64,000 bases of DNA. Origin: an uncultured Sphaerochaeta sp. Lineage in GTDB: Bacteria; Spirochaetota; Spirochaetia; Sphaerochaetales; Sphaerochaetaceae. Below the pieces are notes generated by a model. It was not told the origin of the DNA, made no database searches, and was given only the letters and a program-made list of their open reading frames with translations. The translations under genes were made by a program, and so were the position numbers. Of this stretch, positions 8,495-17,206 are shown in pieces. The stretch is taken from the NCBI RefSeq assembly GCF_963677315.1, contig NZ_OY781939.1:806001-870000 (forward strand), given 5' to 3'. Positions within the stretch are counted from its first letter, which is position 1. Every line of letters starts with the position of its first letter.

Positions 8495-9967
8495 ATGCAG
8501 TACTATCCAACAAAAGAAGCGGCGTTGGCCTACCAGGATGATGGGGGTTATCTCCCTCTCACCCTCGAAATGCTTTGTGACCAACACACCCCCATCACCG
8601 TACTATCCCGATTAAAGGCAGAGAGTACCCACTGTTTTTTACTTGAGAGCGTCGATGACAGACAGAGATGGGGACGGTACTCCTTTCTCGGATATGACCC
8701 CTTGCTGGCCCTTTCGACCCAGGACCACACAACCACTGTGCAACACCGGGGCGGGAGCAAAGAAACATCACAGGGACACCCTGAGAATGTAATCAGAAGC
8801 ATCCTGGAAGCATACAAGAGCATTCCCATTGAAAAGCTTCCCCCATTCACGGGAGGCCTTGTAGGATACTTCAGCTATGACTACATCAAATACCAGGAAC
8901 CCCATCTACTCATCGACTACAGAAAGGATGAGGCTTTCAAGGACCTAGACCTTATGTTCTTTGACCAGGTGATCTGTTTCGATCACTATCGCCAGGTATT
9001 GAACCTTATCGTTACCTATCAGGCTAAGGATGGTGCGAGAGGATATGAGGAAGCACAGCAGCGTTTGCTTGCAATGCACAGGATCCTGCAAAATGAGTTA
9101 CCTCTTAAGCGATTTCCCGGTGTCATGAAAGAAACCCTAAGACCACTCTTCAACAAGGAGACCTACTGCTCCATGGTAGAGAAGGCTAAAGGCTATATCA
9201 AGGAAGGAGACATCTTCCAGGTGGTACTTTCCAATCGTTGGGAAGCTGCATTCGAGGGGAGTCTGATGGATACCTACCGAGTCTTGAGAACCATCAACCC
9301 TTCCCCGTATATGTTCTACTTTTCCGGCAGCGAGATTGAAATTGCCGGGGCATCACCAGAGACCTTGGTCAATCTCAAGGATGGCATACTGCATACCTTT
9401 CCCCTGGCGGGCACCCGAAGACGGGGAGAAACAGAGGAAGAGGACTTAGCAAATGAAAAGGACCTTCTTAGCGATGAGAAGGAGCTTGCAGAGCATAATA
9501 TGCTGGTTGACCTTGGTCGCAATGACCTTGGAAAGATAAGCAAGTTCGGCAGTGTTGAAGTTGAATCCTATCTCCAAATCCAGCGTTACAGCCATGTAAT
9601 GCATATCGGCTCAACGGTGAAGGGATCCATACGGGAGGACCAGGACGCACTTTCCGCCATTGCTTCTGTACTCCCTGCAGGGACACTGAGTGGGGCTCCC
9701 AAGCTACGCGCCTGTCAGATCATCGAAGAGCTGGAGCATACCCAGCGTGGTATCTATGGCGGTGCTGTCGGGTACATCGGCAGCAACCAGAACATGGACA
9801 CCTGTATTGCCATCCGCTTGGCCTACAGAAAAGGAAACAGAGTGTATGTACGTAGCGGTGCGGGTATTGTAGCAGACAGCGTGGCAGAGCGTGAGTATGC
9901 AGAGTGCGAACGGAAAGCTAGGGCGGTAGAGGAAGCGTTGCAAAGAGCCTCAGGAGGTATCCTATGA
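8495..9967 (+). CDS. trpE: Anthranilate synthase component I
   Basis: A 490-residue chorismate-using enzyme that makes anthranilate with ammonia supplied by TrpG. The N-terminal LLES motif (HCFLLESVDDRQRWGRYSF) is the tryptophan feedback site, so the enzyme should be inhibited by tryptophan. The C-terminal chorismate-binding domain shows EGDIFQVVLSNRW, ASPETLVNL, PLAGTRRRGETEEED, DLGRNDLGK and GTLSGAPKLRA. The stop codon overlaps the trpG start. Confidence 0.98.
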   Translation: MQYYPTKEAALAYQDDGGYLPLTLEMLCDQHTPITVLSRLKAESTHCFLLESVDDRQRWGRYSFLGYDPLLALSTQDHTTTVQHRGGSKETSQGHPENVIRSILEAYKSIPIEKLPPFTGGLVGYFSYDYIKYQEPHLLIDYRKDEAFKDLDLMFFDQVICFDHYRQVLNLIVTYQAKDGARGYEEAQQRLLAMHRILQNELPLKRFPGVMKETLRPLFNKETYCSMVEKAKGYIKEGDIFQVVLSNRWEAAFEGSLMDTYRVLRTINPSPYMFYFSGSEIEIAGASPETLVNLKDGILHTFPLAGTRRRGETEEEDLANEKDLLSDEKELAEHNMLVDLGRNDLGKISKFGSVEVESYLQIQRYSHVMHIGSTVKGSIREDQDALSAIASVLPAGTLSGAPKLRACQIIEELEHTQRGIYGGAVGYIGSNQNMDTCIAIRLAYRKGNRVYVRSGAGIVADSVAEREYAECERKARAVEEALQRASGGIL

Positions 9968-10557
9968 TCCTATTGATTGATAACTATGACAGTTTTTCCT
10001 ACAACCTGTACCAGATGATAGGGGCTTTGGATCCGGATATCCAGGTGGTCCGTAATGATGTTATGACCGTAGAAGAGATTGCATCACTCGGCATGCAGGC
10101 CATCATCATCTCCCCAGGCCCCGGAACTTGCCAGGAAGCGGGAATCATCATCAGCCTTATACAGCAACTTGGCCCAAGAGTTCCCATACTTGGTGTCTGC
10201 CTGGGTCATCAGGCGATTGCTACCGCATTTGGAGCCACAGTCTCTTATGCAGAAACACTCTACCACGGCAAACAATCAACGTGTGTATTGGATACCTCAT
10301 CTCCCCTCTTCCACAACCTGGAAAGGGAAGAAAAGGTAGGTCGATACCACTCCCTGACCGTAAAGGCCGACAGCCTTCCCCCTTCCCTTACCTTGACTGG
10401 ATGGACAGAGGATGGACAGGTGATGGCCATACAGCACACCCACTACCCCATCTATGGAGTGCAATTCCACCCAGAATCCATCCTCACCCCCAGAGGGGAA
10501 ACATTGCTGAAAAACTTTCTCGAAGTGGCATACACATACAAAGGAGCAGCACAATGA
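9964..10557 (+). CDS. trpG: Anthranilate synthase component II (glutamine amidotransferase)
   Basis: A 197-residue class I glutamine amidotransferase. It shows the LLIDNYDSFSYNL start, SPGPGTCQEAG, the cysteine nucleophile in LGVCLGHQAI, and the His-Glu pair in GVQFHPESIL. It supplies ammonia to TrpE and overlaps trpE by 4 bases. PabA function for folate synthesis is possible as well, since these proteins are often shared; no pab gene is visible here. Confidence 0.96.
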   Translation: MILLIDNYDSFSYNLYQMIGALDPDIQVVRNDVMTVEEIASLGMQAIIISPGPGTCQEAGIIISLIQQLGPRVPILGVCLGHQAIATAFGATVSYAETLYHGKQSTCVLDTSSPLFHNLEREEKVGRYHSLTVKADSLPPSLTLTGWTEDGQVMAIQHTHYPIYGVQFHPESILTPRGETLLKNFLEVAYTYKGAAQ

Positions 10558-11567
10558 TACGGGAAGCCATCAAACAACTAAGCATGAAGCAGGACCTTGA
10601 CTACGGTACAGCACTGTCTGTAATGCATGAAATCATGGAGGGGAAGGCAACCCCGGTGCAAATGAGCAGTTTTCTCACTGCCCTCTCCCTGAAGGGAGAG
10701 ACAATCGAGGAGATTACCGCATGTGCAGAGAGCATGAGAAGTCACTGTATCCGACTCCTACATGACCTGCCGGTCCTGGAGATCGTTGGCACCGGAGGGG
10801 ACCACCTCAAGACCTTCAATATCTCATCCACCAGCAGCATTGTTATCTCCAGCATGGGAGTTCCGGTCGCGAAACATGGCAATCGCGCCGCCTCTTCAGA
10901 TTGTGGGGCTGCCGATGTGTTTGAAAGGCTGGGAGTAAACATCCAAGTCAATGAACAAAGAAGCAAAGCAATGCTGGATGAGATCGGGCTCTGCTTTCTC
11001 TTTGCCCAGAACTACCACATCAGCATGAAATACGTTGCCCCGGTGAGAAAGGAACTGGGAATCAGGACCGTATTCAATATTCTCGGTCCCTTGGCCAACC
11101 CTGCAGGAGCTTCCTTGCAGCTTATGGGTGTTTACGATGAGAGTCTTATCGTTCCCTTGGCCCAGGTAATGACCAACCTTGGGGTAAAACGGGGAATGGT
11201 TGTCTGTGGGGAAGATGGTATGGACGAAATCACCTTGACTGGAGAGACACATATCTGTGAAGTACAGGATGGTACCTTTACACACTATTCCATCACTCCT
11301 GAACAATTCTCCTTGAAACGATGCAAAGGGGAAGATCTCACAGGAGGTAATGCAGAGGAGAATGCTGAAATTACCCGTTCAATCCTCAGTGGTGAAATGC
11401 AGGGTCCCAAACGAGATATCGTACTACTCAATAGTGGATGCGCACTCTATATTGCAGGAAAAGCAAGTACCATTGGGAAAGGCATTGAACTCGCTCGAGA
11501 AGCAATCGATAGCGGAAAAGCACTACAGCAACTCGAAGCCTTCGTACAACTGTCAAACAGGGAGTAA
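10554..11567 (+). CDS. trpD: Anthranilate phosphoribosyltransferase
   Basis: A 337-residue enzyme that transfers phosphoribose from PRPP to anthranilate. The start is the ATG at 10554, overlapping the trpG stop by 4 bases; the open frame extends far upstream only because trpG's other frame is open. The PRPP motif VGTGGDHLKTFNIS and KHGNRAASSDCGAADVFE are canonical, as are GPLANPAG and DGMDEITLTG. Its length is normal for the family. Confidence 0.97.
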   Translation: MIREAIKQLSMKQDLDYGTALSVMHEIMEGKATPVQMSSFLTALSLKGETIEEITACAESMRSHCIRLLHDLPVLEIVGTGGDHLKTFNISSTSSIVISSMGVPVAKHGNRAASSDCGAADVFERLGVNIQVNEQRSKAMLDEIGLCFLFAQNYHISMKYVAPVRKELGIRTVFNILGPLANPAGASLQLMGVYDESLIVPLAQVMTNLGVKRGMVVCGEDGMDEITLTGETHICEVQDGTFTHYSITPEQFSLKRCKGEDLTGGNAEENAEITRSILSGEMQGPKRDIVLLNSGCALYIAGKASTIGKGIELAREAIDSGKALQQLEAFVQLSNRE

Positions 11568-11569
11568 GC

Positions 11570-12334
11570 ATGGATATCCTACAAACACTTGCAGCAAGTA
11601 CTGCCCAACGGTACCAGGGTAAGAAAATCGTGAATATTGAAACTCGTGCGTTTTCTTGTGCACTGGAAGGTCATCCATTCAAACACGCTTTGAAGAGTGA
11701 CCACCTTGCGGTAATTGCTGAAGTGAAAAAGGCATCCCCCTCAAAAGGCGTCATTGCCACTTCCTTTGACCCACTGGCAATCGCAAAAGAGTATGAGACG
11801 GGAGGAGCTTCTGCATTGAGTGTTCTTACTGAACCTACCCGTTTTTTGGGTGATGATGCATATCTGGCCAATATTGGAGAAATTGTCCCCCTTCCACTCC
11901 TCAGGAAGGATTTCATCATAACTGCCTACCAGATCCTGGAATCACGGATTCTGGGAGCTTCTGCGATTTTGCTCATCGCCGCCCTGCTTGACCATAACAC
12001 CTTCTCTTCCTTTCTCTCCCTTACCAGGAGCCTTGGGATGGATGCATTGGTGGAAGTACATGATGAAGTGGAGATGGATCTGGCGCTGGGAGCCGGAGCA
12101 ACGATCATTGGAGTGAACAATCGGAACCTACATACCTTTTCAGTCAATCTTGAAACCAGCCTTCGTCTGATTCACTCAATCCCATCCTCTGTAACGGCTG
12201 TCAGTGAGAGCGGTATCAGGGGAAGGGAGGATGCGATTCTGCTCAAGGAAGCGGGATTCTCTGCAATATTGGTGGGTGAACAGCTCATGAGAAGTGACGA
12301 CCGCGCACAAGCCGTACAGGAATTGAAAGTATGA
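11570..12334 (+). CDS. trpC: Indole-3-glycerol phosphate synthase
   Basis: A 254-residue TIM-barrel enzyme that closes the indole ring. Key pieces are the catalytic lysine loop AEVKKASPSKG, DPLAIAKEYETGGASALSVLTEP, the RKDFII strand, GVNNRNLHTFSV and AVSESGI. It stands alone rather than fused to TrpF. The start is 2 bases after trpD, and the stop overlaps trpF by 4 bases. Confidence 0.97.
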   Translation: MDILQTLAASTAQRYQGKKIVNIETRAFSCALEGHPFKHALKSDHLAVIAEVKKASPSKGVIATSFDPLAIAKEYETGGASALSVLTEPTRFLGDDAYLANIGEIVPLPLLRKDFIITAYQILESRILGASAILLIAALLDHNTFSSFLSLTRSLGMDALVEVHDEVEMDLALGAGATIIGVNNRNLHTFSVNLETSLRLIHSIPSSVTAVSESGIRGREDAILLKEAGFSAILVGEQLMRSDDRAQAVQELKV

Positions 12335-12921
12335 CAAAAATCAAACTCTGCGGCATGCAAAGGGAAGCTCACATAGAGTGGGCCAATGAAGCAGGCTGTG
12401 ACTATATCGGCTTTGTCTTTGCCCCAAGCCGGAGGCAAATAAGCAGAACGGTTGCAACTGATTTGCGCAAACGGGTGAATGCAGCTATTGCTGTTGTTGG
12501 TGTGTTTGTTGACGAACCGGTTGAACGCATCTCCCGCATCGCTGAGGAAGGAATCATCGATCTCATACAACTGCATGGCCGGGAGGACGAGGCATACATC
12601 CGGACCCTTCGCTCAGTCTGCTCGCTTCCCATCATCAAAGCGGTCTGTTACCCTCATACCACTGAAAGCACATTCAGCACAGCAGATTATATCTTGCTCG
12701 ATGGGGCAAAAGGAGGGAGCGGGAAGGTGTTCGACTGGAGGCAAGCTTCCAGCTATGACAAGCCAATATTTCTTGCAGGCGGATTACACGCCGGCAATCT
12801 GGAGAAAGCAATCAGAACTGTCTGTCCCTATGCGGTCGATATGAGCAGTGGCTTGGAAGAAAACGGGGAAAAGCAACGACATCTCATGGTACAGGCAACC
12901 GCAATCGCTCATGCCTTATAA
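12331..12921 (+). CDS. trpF: Phosphoribosylanthranilate isomerase
   Basis: A 196-residue TIM barrel that isomerises phosphoribosylanthranilate. The KLCGMQREAH start contains the catalytic cysteine region, followed by GFVFAPSRRQIS, LIQLHGREDEAYI, LLDGAKGGSGKVFDW and AVDMSSGLEENGEKQ. It is the last gene of the trp operon. Only 5 bases separate its stop from the end of the convergent EAL gene, and I see no terminator hairpin there. Confidence 0.95.
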   Translation: MTKIKLCGMQREAHIEWANEAGCDYIGFVFAPSRRQISRTVATDLRKRVNAAIAVVGVFVDEPVERISRIAEEGIIDLIQLHGREDEAYIRTLRSVCSLPIIKAVCYPHTTESTFSTADYILLDGAKGGSGKVFDWRQASSYDKPIFLAGGLHAGNLEKAIRTVCPYAVDMSSGLEENGEKQRHLMVQATAIAHAL

Positions 12922-12926
12922 CTCGA

Positions 12927-15578
12927 TTATTCATCTGCCCTGAATACCTGCCTCATGAAGGTAGCCTCATCCACCGGCTTGCTGAAGAGATACCCCTGAT
13001 AGTAATCACAACCAATGATCTTGAGGAATTCCAGCTGCTCGGCTGTCTCCACCCCCTCCGCGAGGACCACTGCACCCATCTCCTTGGCCATAAGCAAGAC
13101 AGTCCTGTAAATGGTGATGGATTCGGAATCGGGATATCGGGAGATAAATGAACGGTCAATCTTGATCATATCTGCTGGTAACTCAAGCAAGTAAGAGAGA
13201 GAGCTGAACCCAGTGCCAAAATCATCAATTGCCAATGAGACTCCATTTGTGTGTAACCGGTCCATGATTGCATTCGTATTACTGAGACTCTCCACTGCAG
13301 TATGCTCGGTCAATTCAACTTCCAACATGGAGTGTGGGATCTTTTGCCTGTTCAGTTCACTGACCAATAGGTCGGTAAGATGTACATTGGAGAGTTCATC
13401 AGCACTCAGATTGATGGATAAGGTAAAATTTGGTATGGAGGAAGCAATTTTCTCCCAGTGTGTATGAAGAAAGCTGATTGCGCTCTCAATTACGAATCTA
13501 CCCAACAACTCGGTCAATTGGAGCTCTCTGATAAGGGGAAGGAACTCATCCGGATAGATTGGCCCTAACTCTGGATGATTCCACCTAATAAGCGCTTCTG
13601 CCCCAATGATCTTCTCTTTCTTGACTGAGACGAGTGCTTGATAGGCCAAGGAAAGCTGGTCAGTTTCAAACACTGAGACAAGAGCATCCTTGATTGCTGT
13701 TCTCCTTGCATAACGCATTGCAACCTGTTTATCGTAAAAAAGATACCCATGTTCCGTACCAGGAGTAACCATATGCATGGCGATAGCAGCATTTTCTACA
13801 AGAGCGTAGAGGCTGGCACTTGGTTCTGGATAGAGTGAGATTCCTACCGAGAGTTGCAAGGCAAGGGAGGATTGCCCGAAGAGATATGGAAGATGGAAAC
13901 CGGAGAGAAGTGACGCAACCCTTCTCTCGATTTCGGACGCACTGCTTTTCGTTTCAAAGAAGAGCAGGTATGAATCAAATCCTGCTGAAAGAATAGGAAA
14001 GCTCGTATCGAGGACTTTCTCAAGCGTTGTAGAGAACCTGTTCGAGAAGAGCACTCGTTCCCGTTGATTGAGACGCATCCCAATCTCCTTACTGTTCAAG
14101 AGTTGTATCTGCAGACAGACAAACGAACCAGTGCCTTCAGGAATCAATACTGTTTTCGCAAAACACTGATGATAGTCAATACGGTTTTTCCTGCACAGCT
14201 GAAGCAGCTCCATCGTACTCCACCGGGAGGGACTGTAGATCTCTATTGCATGATCCCCCTGCCCCCGCTTCCCCTCTACCTGGATAACGTCCAAGGAGCA
14301 GAGCAAGCGGTGCTTGTTCTCATGATACACCCATACTGGGCGAAGTGCTCCACCGTCCGATTCACGGGAGAAGAAAAGATCATATCGGAGAGCCATCTCC
14401 TTCTTTCCCTGTAACTCCTCCTGTGTATAACCACATAGTTCCTCAAATGCCTTGTTGCAGAAGGTGACCCGACCTTCTGGGTCATAAACCACCACACCGT
14501 TGGATGCATAATCTGCGATCAGGGAGCTGATACGTAGTTGTTGCTTATCATCTGCCCTGACCTGGAGGATGACTACGGCAGCGGAACCAACGAAGAGTAC
14601 CAGGAAGGAGAGCAGGAATTTAACCGAAGGATGCGACAATAAGAAATCCTGTGTCAAAATCGGCAACTGATCATGTTCATAGCTACTGACAACCGCCCAG
14701 AGCCAGTTGTTCGATGTAGAGAAGAACAGCCTCTCACTGCTTGCTGGATAGATGGCTTGAAAGGTATACGCCATATCCTCAGAAACATAGGAACCAATTC
14801 TATCCCCTGTCAATTGACTACGCATTCCTGGTTCACGAGAAAACAGATTCATTCCCTCTGCATAAATGTTATTGCACCCTGATGCCCCTTCGATGATGAT
14901 GTTTCCCTGCTTGTCAATGATTCTGAACTGCAGGTCCTTCATCAGCGAAGTCTGATACACTGAAAGAAATGAGAGAAGATAGCAAGCATCATAATCGATG
15001 GCAATAATACCTGTCATTTTAGATCCCTGATACACGGGAAGAGCCAGGGTAAGTATGGGATTTCCTTCATTTTGGGGGAGAATGTCTGAGATGTAGAGAA
15101 CATTTGGGCTGAGTGTTTGTATCTCCTGAACCATTTCACTGATACCACTTACAGCAAGATGTTCGGCGCCCAACAAGCTTACCATGCCTTCTGCATTGGT
15201 ATCGGCTTGGGCAAGCAAGAGCCCTTGCTCATTAAGCAGGCGTTGGTGCAGGATATACGATTTTTGTTTACTGATACGAACCAGAAGATTTGCAACCTCC
15301 TGCAATGTCCGCTCATTCTGTTTTTCCCTGAATGCTCTCAGTTCATTGGAATTATGGACGACCAAGAGATCGGAGACGAACTGGCTAAACGCATTCTCCA
15401 CCTGGTTTGCGATAACTGAGGTGCCACGTTCTTGCTCTGCCTGAAGTCGTAGCTTGACTTGGTCGCGTAACGATATCTCATATCCTCTCAGCAAGAATAG
15501 GATAAGGAGTACCACCGGCATCACAAACAACAGGATATACCGAACTATTCTCGTTACGGTCTTGCGCTGTAGTCGCAT
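12927..15578 (-). CDS. Membrane EAL-domain c-di-GMP phosphodiesterase (sensor-PAS-degenerate GGDEF-EAL)
   Basis: About 883 residues. A first membrane helix (residues 12-35) is followed by a periplasmic sensor of the Cache type to about residue 315, a second helix (320-345), a PAS domain (IADYASNGVVVYDPEGRVTF), a GGDEF-like region with the motif lost (FDSYLLFFE in its place), and a C-terminal EAL domain. The EAL motif is at E661 (AEALIRW), and the Asn, Glu, DDFGTGFSS, Lys (MIKID), AEGVET and YYQGY elements are all present, so it should hydrolyse c-di-GMP. The start at 15578 follows an AAGGGAG site. The signal sensed is unknown. Confidence 0.9.
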   Translation of the reverse strand: MRLQRKTVTRIVRYILLFVMPVVLLILFLLRGYEISLRDQVKLRLQAEQERGTSVIANQVENAFSQFVSDLLVVHNSNELRAFREKQNERTLQEVANLLVRISKQKSYILHQRLLNEQGLLLAQADTNAEGMVSLLGAEHLAVSGISEMVQEIQTLSPNVLYISDILPQNEGNPILTLALPVYQGSKMTGIIAIDYDACYLLSFLSVYQTSLMKDLQFRIIDKQGNIIIEGASGCNNIYAEGMNLFSREPGMRSQLTGDRIGSYVSEDMAYTFQAIYPASSERLFFSTSNNWLWAVVSSYEHDQLPILTQDFLLSHPSVKFLLSFLVLFVGSAAVVILQVRADDKQQLRISSLIADYASNGVVVYDPEGRVTFCNKAFEELCGYTQEELQGKKEMALRYDLFFSRESDGGALRPVWVYHENKHRLLCSLDVIQVEGKRGQGDHAIEIYSPSRWSTMELLQLCRKNRIDYHQCFAKTVLIPEGTGSFVCLQIQLLNSKEIGMRLNQRERVLFSNRFSTTLEKVLDTSFPILSAGFDSYLLFFETKSSASEIERRVASLLSGFHLPYLFGQSSLALQLSVGISLYPEPSASLYALVENAAIAMHMVTPGTEHGYLFYDKQVAMRYARRTAIKDALVSVFETDQLSLAYQALVSVKKEKIIGAEALIRWNHPELGPIYPDEFLPLIRELQLTELLGRFVIESAISFLHTHWEKIASSIPNFTLSINLSADELSNVHLTDLLVSELNRQKIPHSMLEVELTEHTAVESLSNTNAIMDRLHTNGVSLAIDDFGTGFSSLSYLLELPADMIKIDRSFISRYPDSESITIYRTVLLMAKEMGAVVLAEGVETAEQLEFLKIIGCDYYQGYLFSKPVDEATFMRQVFRADE

Positions 15579-15673
15579 TGTTGCTCCCTTCAAGTCATGT
15601 AAAATCCTAGCATAGGGAGAACCAAAGAGAAAGAGAACTGTTACTACTTATCAGGAGATATTTGTACTTATTA

Positions 15674-16162
15674 TCAAGAAGCAGGTAGTATCTTTAACCC
15701 TGCAGCCCATCGCTCACGTTTTTCCTCGTAGCTGAGCGTGTATGCGGGACTGGTGGACGGCATGCTGAGAAAACAACAGGATTCAGGGAAAATCCCGACA
15801 AGACTGTTATAAAACTCCTGTGCCTTTTTCCCATTGAACAGTACCCTCTCGATTGCAGGATGTTCCTGGAAAAATTGTTTGAAATCATTGGGGATCACCT
15901 CTGTATAGGCAGAATCGGCAGATCCTTTCCGCTGGAAGGCTGAAAGCACATCCCATAGGGCAATATCATGCGAGAGCAACAAATCCCACTTCTGCTCGTA
16001 CAGGTCAATATCTCCCCCAAGCAGATCTCGCATGATCGGCCAGAACGCATTTCTTTCATGGCCATAGTACTGTTGTTTCAAGGCAGACATGACACTGGGA
16101 CCAGTACCCAGGATGAGCACGGTACTTTGAGGGCTTTCGATCGGGGGAAATCCGTGCAACAT
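15674..16162 (-). CDS. Hypoxanthine-DNA glycosylase (UDG superfamily, family 6)
   Basis: A 162-residue DNA repair enzyme that removes deaminated adenine (hypoxanthine) from DNA. The start is the ATG at 16162, after AAGAGGAG; the frame is open further up, but the fold begins at HGFPPIESPQSTVLILGTGP. The family marks YYGHERNAFW and LSMPSTSPAYT are present, along with a GKKAQEFY segment. Its length agrees with the family (about 160 residues). The open frame upstream overlaps the divergent EamA gene and is unlikely to be translated. Confidence 0.85.
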   Translation of the reverse strand: MLHGFPPIESPQSTVLILGTGPSVMSALKQQYYGHERNAFWPIMRDLLGGDIDLYEQKWDLLLSHDIALWDVLSAFQRKGSADSAYTEVIPNDFKQFFQEHPAIERVLFNGKKAQEFYNSLVGIFPESCCFLSMPSTSPAYTLSYEEKRERWAAGLKILPAS

Positions 16163-16253
16163 GAGAAACTCCTCTTGATTATGAGACATTCTAGCTGTTG
16201 GTTGTCCTTCCGTCAATTGTACAGAATTCCAGGACGTGATATTGTACCCCATC

Positions 16254-17165
16254 ATGGATAGCAATCTTCTACTCGGGCAGTTGCTTGCCCTCGTCACTGC
16301 TGCTTGTTGGGCTCAGAATTCCATCATTTATCGCCATCTGGGAAAGCAGGTCGGTTCTGATGCAGTAGCGCATATCCGCATGTGGCTTGCCCTCCCCGCC
16401 ATCATCCTCCTGACCTATCTTATGGAAGGGATGTGGTTCCCCCTCCACCTCTCTCCACAGACCTATTTTTTCATCCTTGCCAGCGGAGCAATAGGTTACT
16501 TCGTTACTGATAAGTTGCTTTTCCAAGCCTATATACTGCTGGGCAGCAGGGAATCGATGGTAATCATGACGCTCTCTCCGGTGGTTACCGCCATCTTTGG
16601 TTTTTTTCTGTTCGCTGAACGTTTGAACGGTATCCAGGTTCTGGGCATCCTTACCACCATACTGGGAGTATTGCTGATGGTCCTACTCGACCGAAAGCCA
16701 GTACTTGCCCAGCAGGAACAGAAGGACCGCTCCACTGGCCTGCTCTTCGCCATTCTTGCCTCAGTCTTGCAATCAGTCTCCTTTCTCATGGCTAAATTCG
16801 CAATGGACGAGACTGGTCCTGTTGCAACAAACCTTCTACGCAACATCGGGGGACTCTCCATCTTCATCATCTACAATTTCTTTTTCAAGAAAAATGGAAA
16901 ACGTCACCTGGCACTCCTGAAAAAACCTCGTCTCTTCTTTATCCTGCTTTTTGCCGCACTCGCTGGGCCTGTCTTGGGTATGACAACACAGATGAAGGCA
17001 TTCACCTTGGCGCCGGTAGGAATTGTTACCACGATTACCCAGATAACCCCTATACTCCTTCTCCCCTTTGACCGCTTTATCCTTCATAAGAAGCTTTCTT
17101 TGCCCAGCCTTGGGGGCACATTCCTCTCCATCGCAGGGGTTGCAGTATTGTTTCTTGCTGCTTGA
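16254..17165 (+). CDS. EamA/DMT-family transporter
   Basis: A 303-residue membrane protein with ten predicted helices arranged as two EamA repeats of five. The first helix begins LLLGQLLALVTAACWAQNS, and a basic loop (LLDRKPVLAQQEQKDRS) separates the halves. DMT-family carriers export metabolites such as amino acids or take up small solutes; the substrate cannot be read from sequence. The start is uncertain: ATG at 16254 or an in-frame GTG at 16236, neither with a clear ribosome site. Confidence 0.88.
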   Translation: MDSNLLLGQLLALVTAACWAQNSIIYRHLGKQVGSDAVAHIRMWLALPAIILLTYLMEGMWFPLHLSPQTYFFILASGAIGYFVTDKLLFQAYILLGSRESMVIMTLSPVVTAIFGFFLFAERLNGIQVLGILTTILGVLLMVLLDRKPVLAQQEQKDRSTGLLFAILASVLQSVSFLMAKFAMDETGPVATNLLRNIGGLSIFIIYNFFFKKNGKRHLALLKKPRLFFILLFAALAGPVLGMTTQMKAFTLAPVGIVTTITQITPILLLPFDRFILHKKLSLPSLGGTFLSIAGVAVLFLAA

Positions 17166-17206
17166 AGCATCTTGCCTAGGTATCCGCTTTTCGCTACGCT
17201 CAGAAT

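Noticed and set aside
10128..10553. N-terminal extension of trpD through the trpG region
   Set aside because: The extra 142 residues are trpG read in another frame. The ATG at 10554 gives the normal TrpD length and a 4-base coupled overlap.
16163..16297. Longer N-terminus of the hypoxanthine-DNA glycosylase
   Set aside because: The fold begins at GFPP, a strong AAGAGGAG site precedes the ATG at 16162, and the extension runs into the divergent transporter gene.
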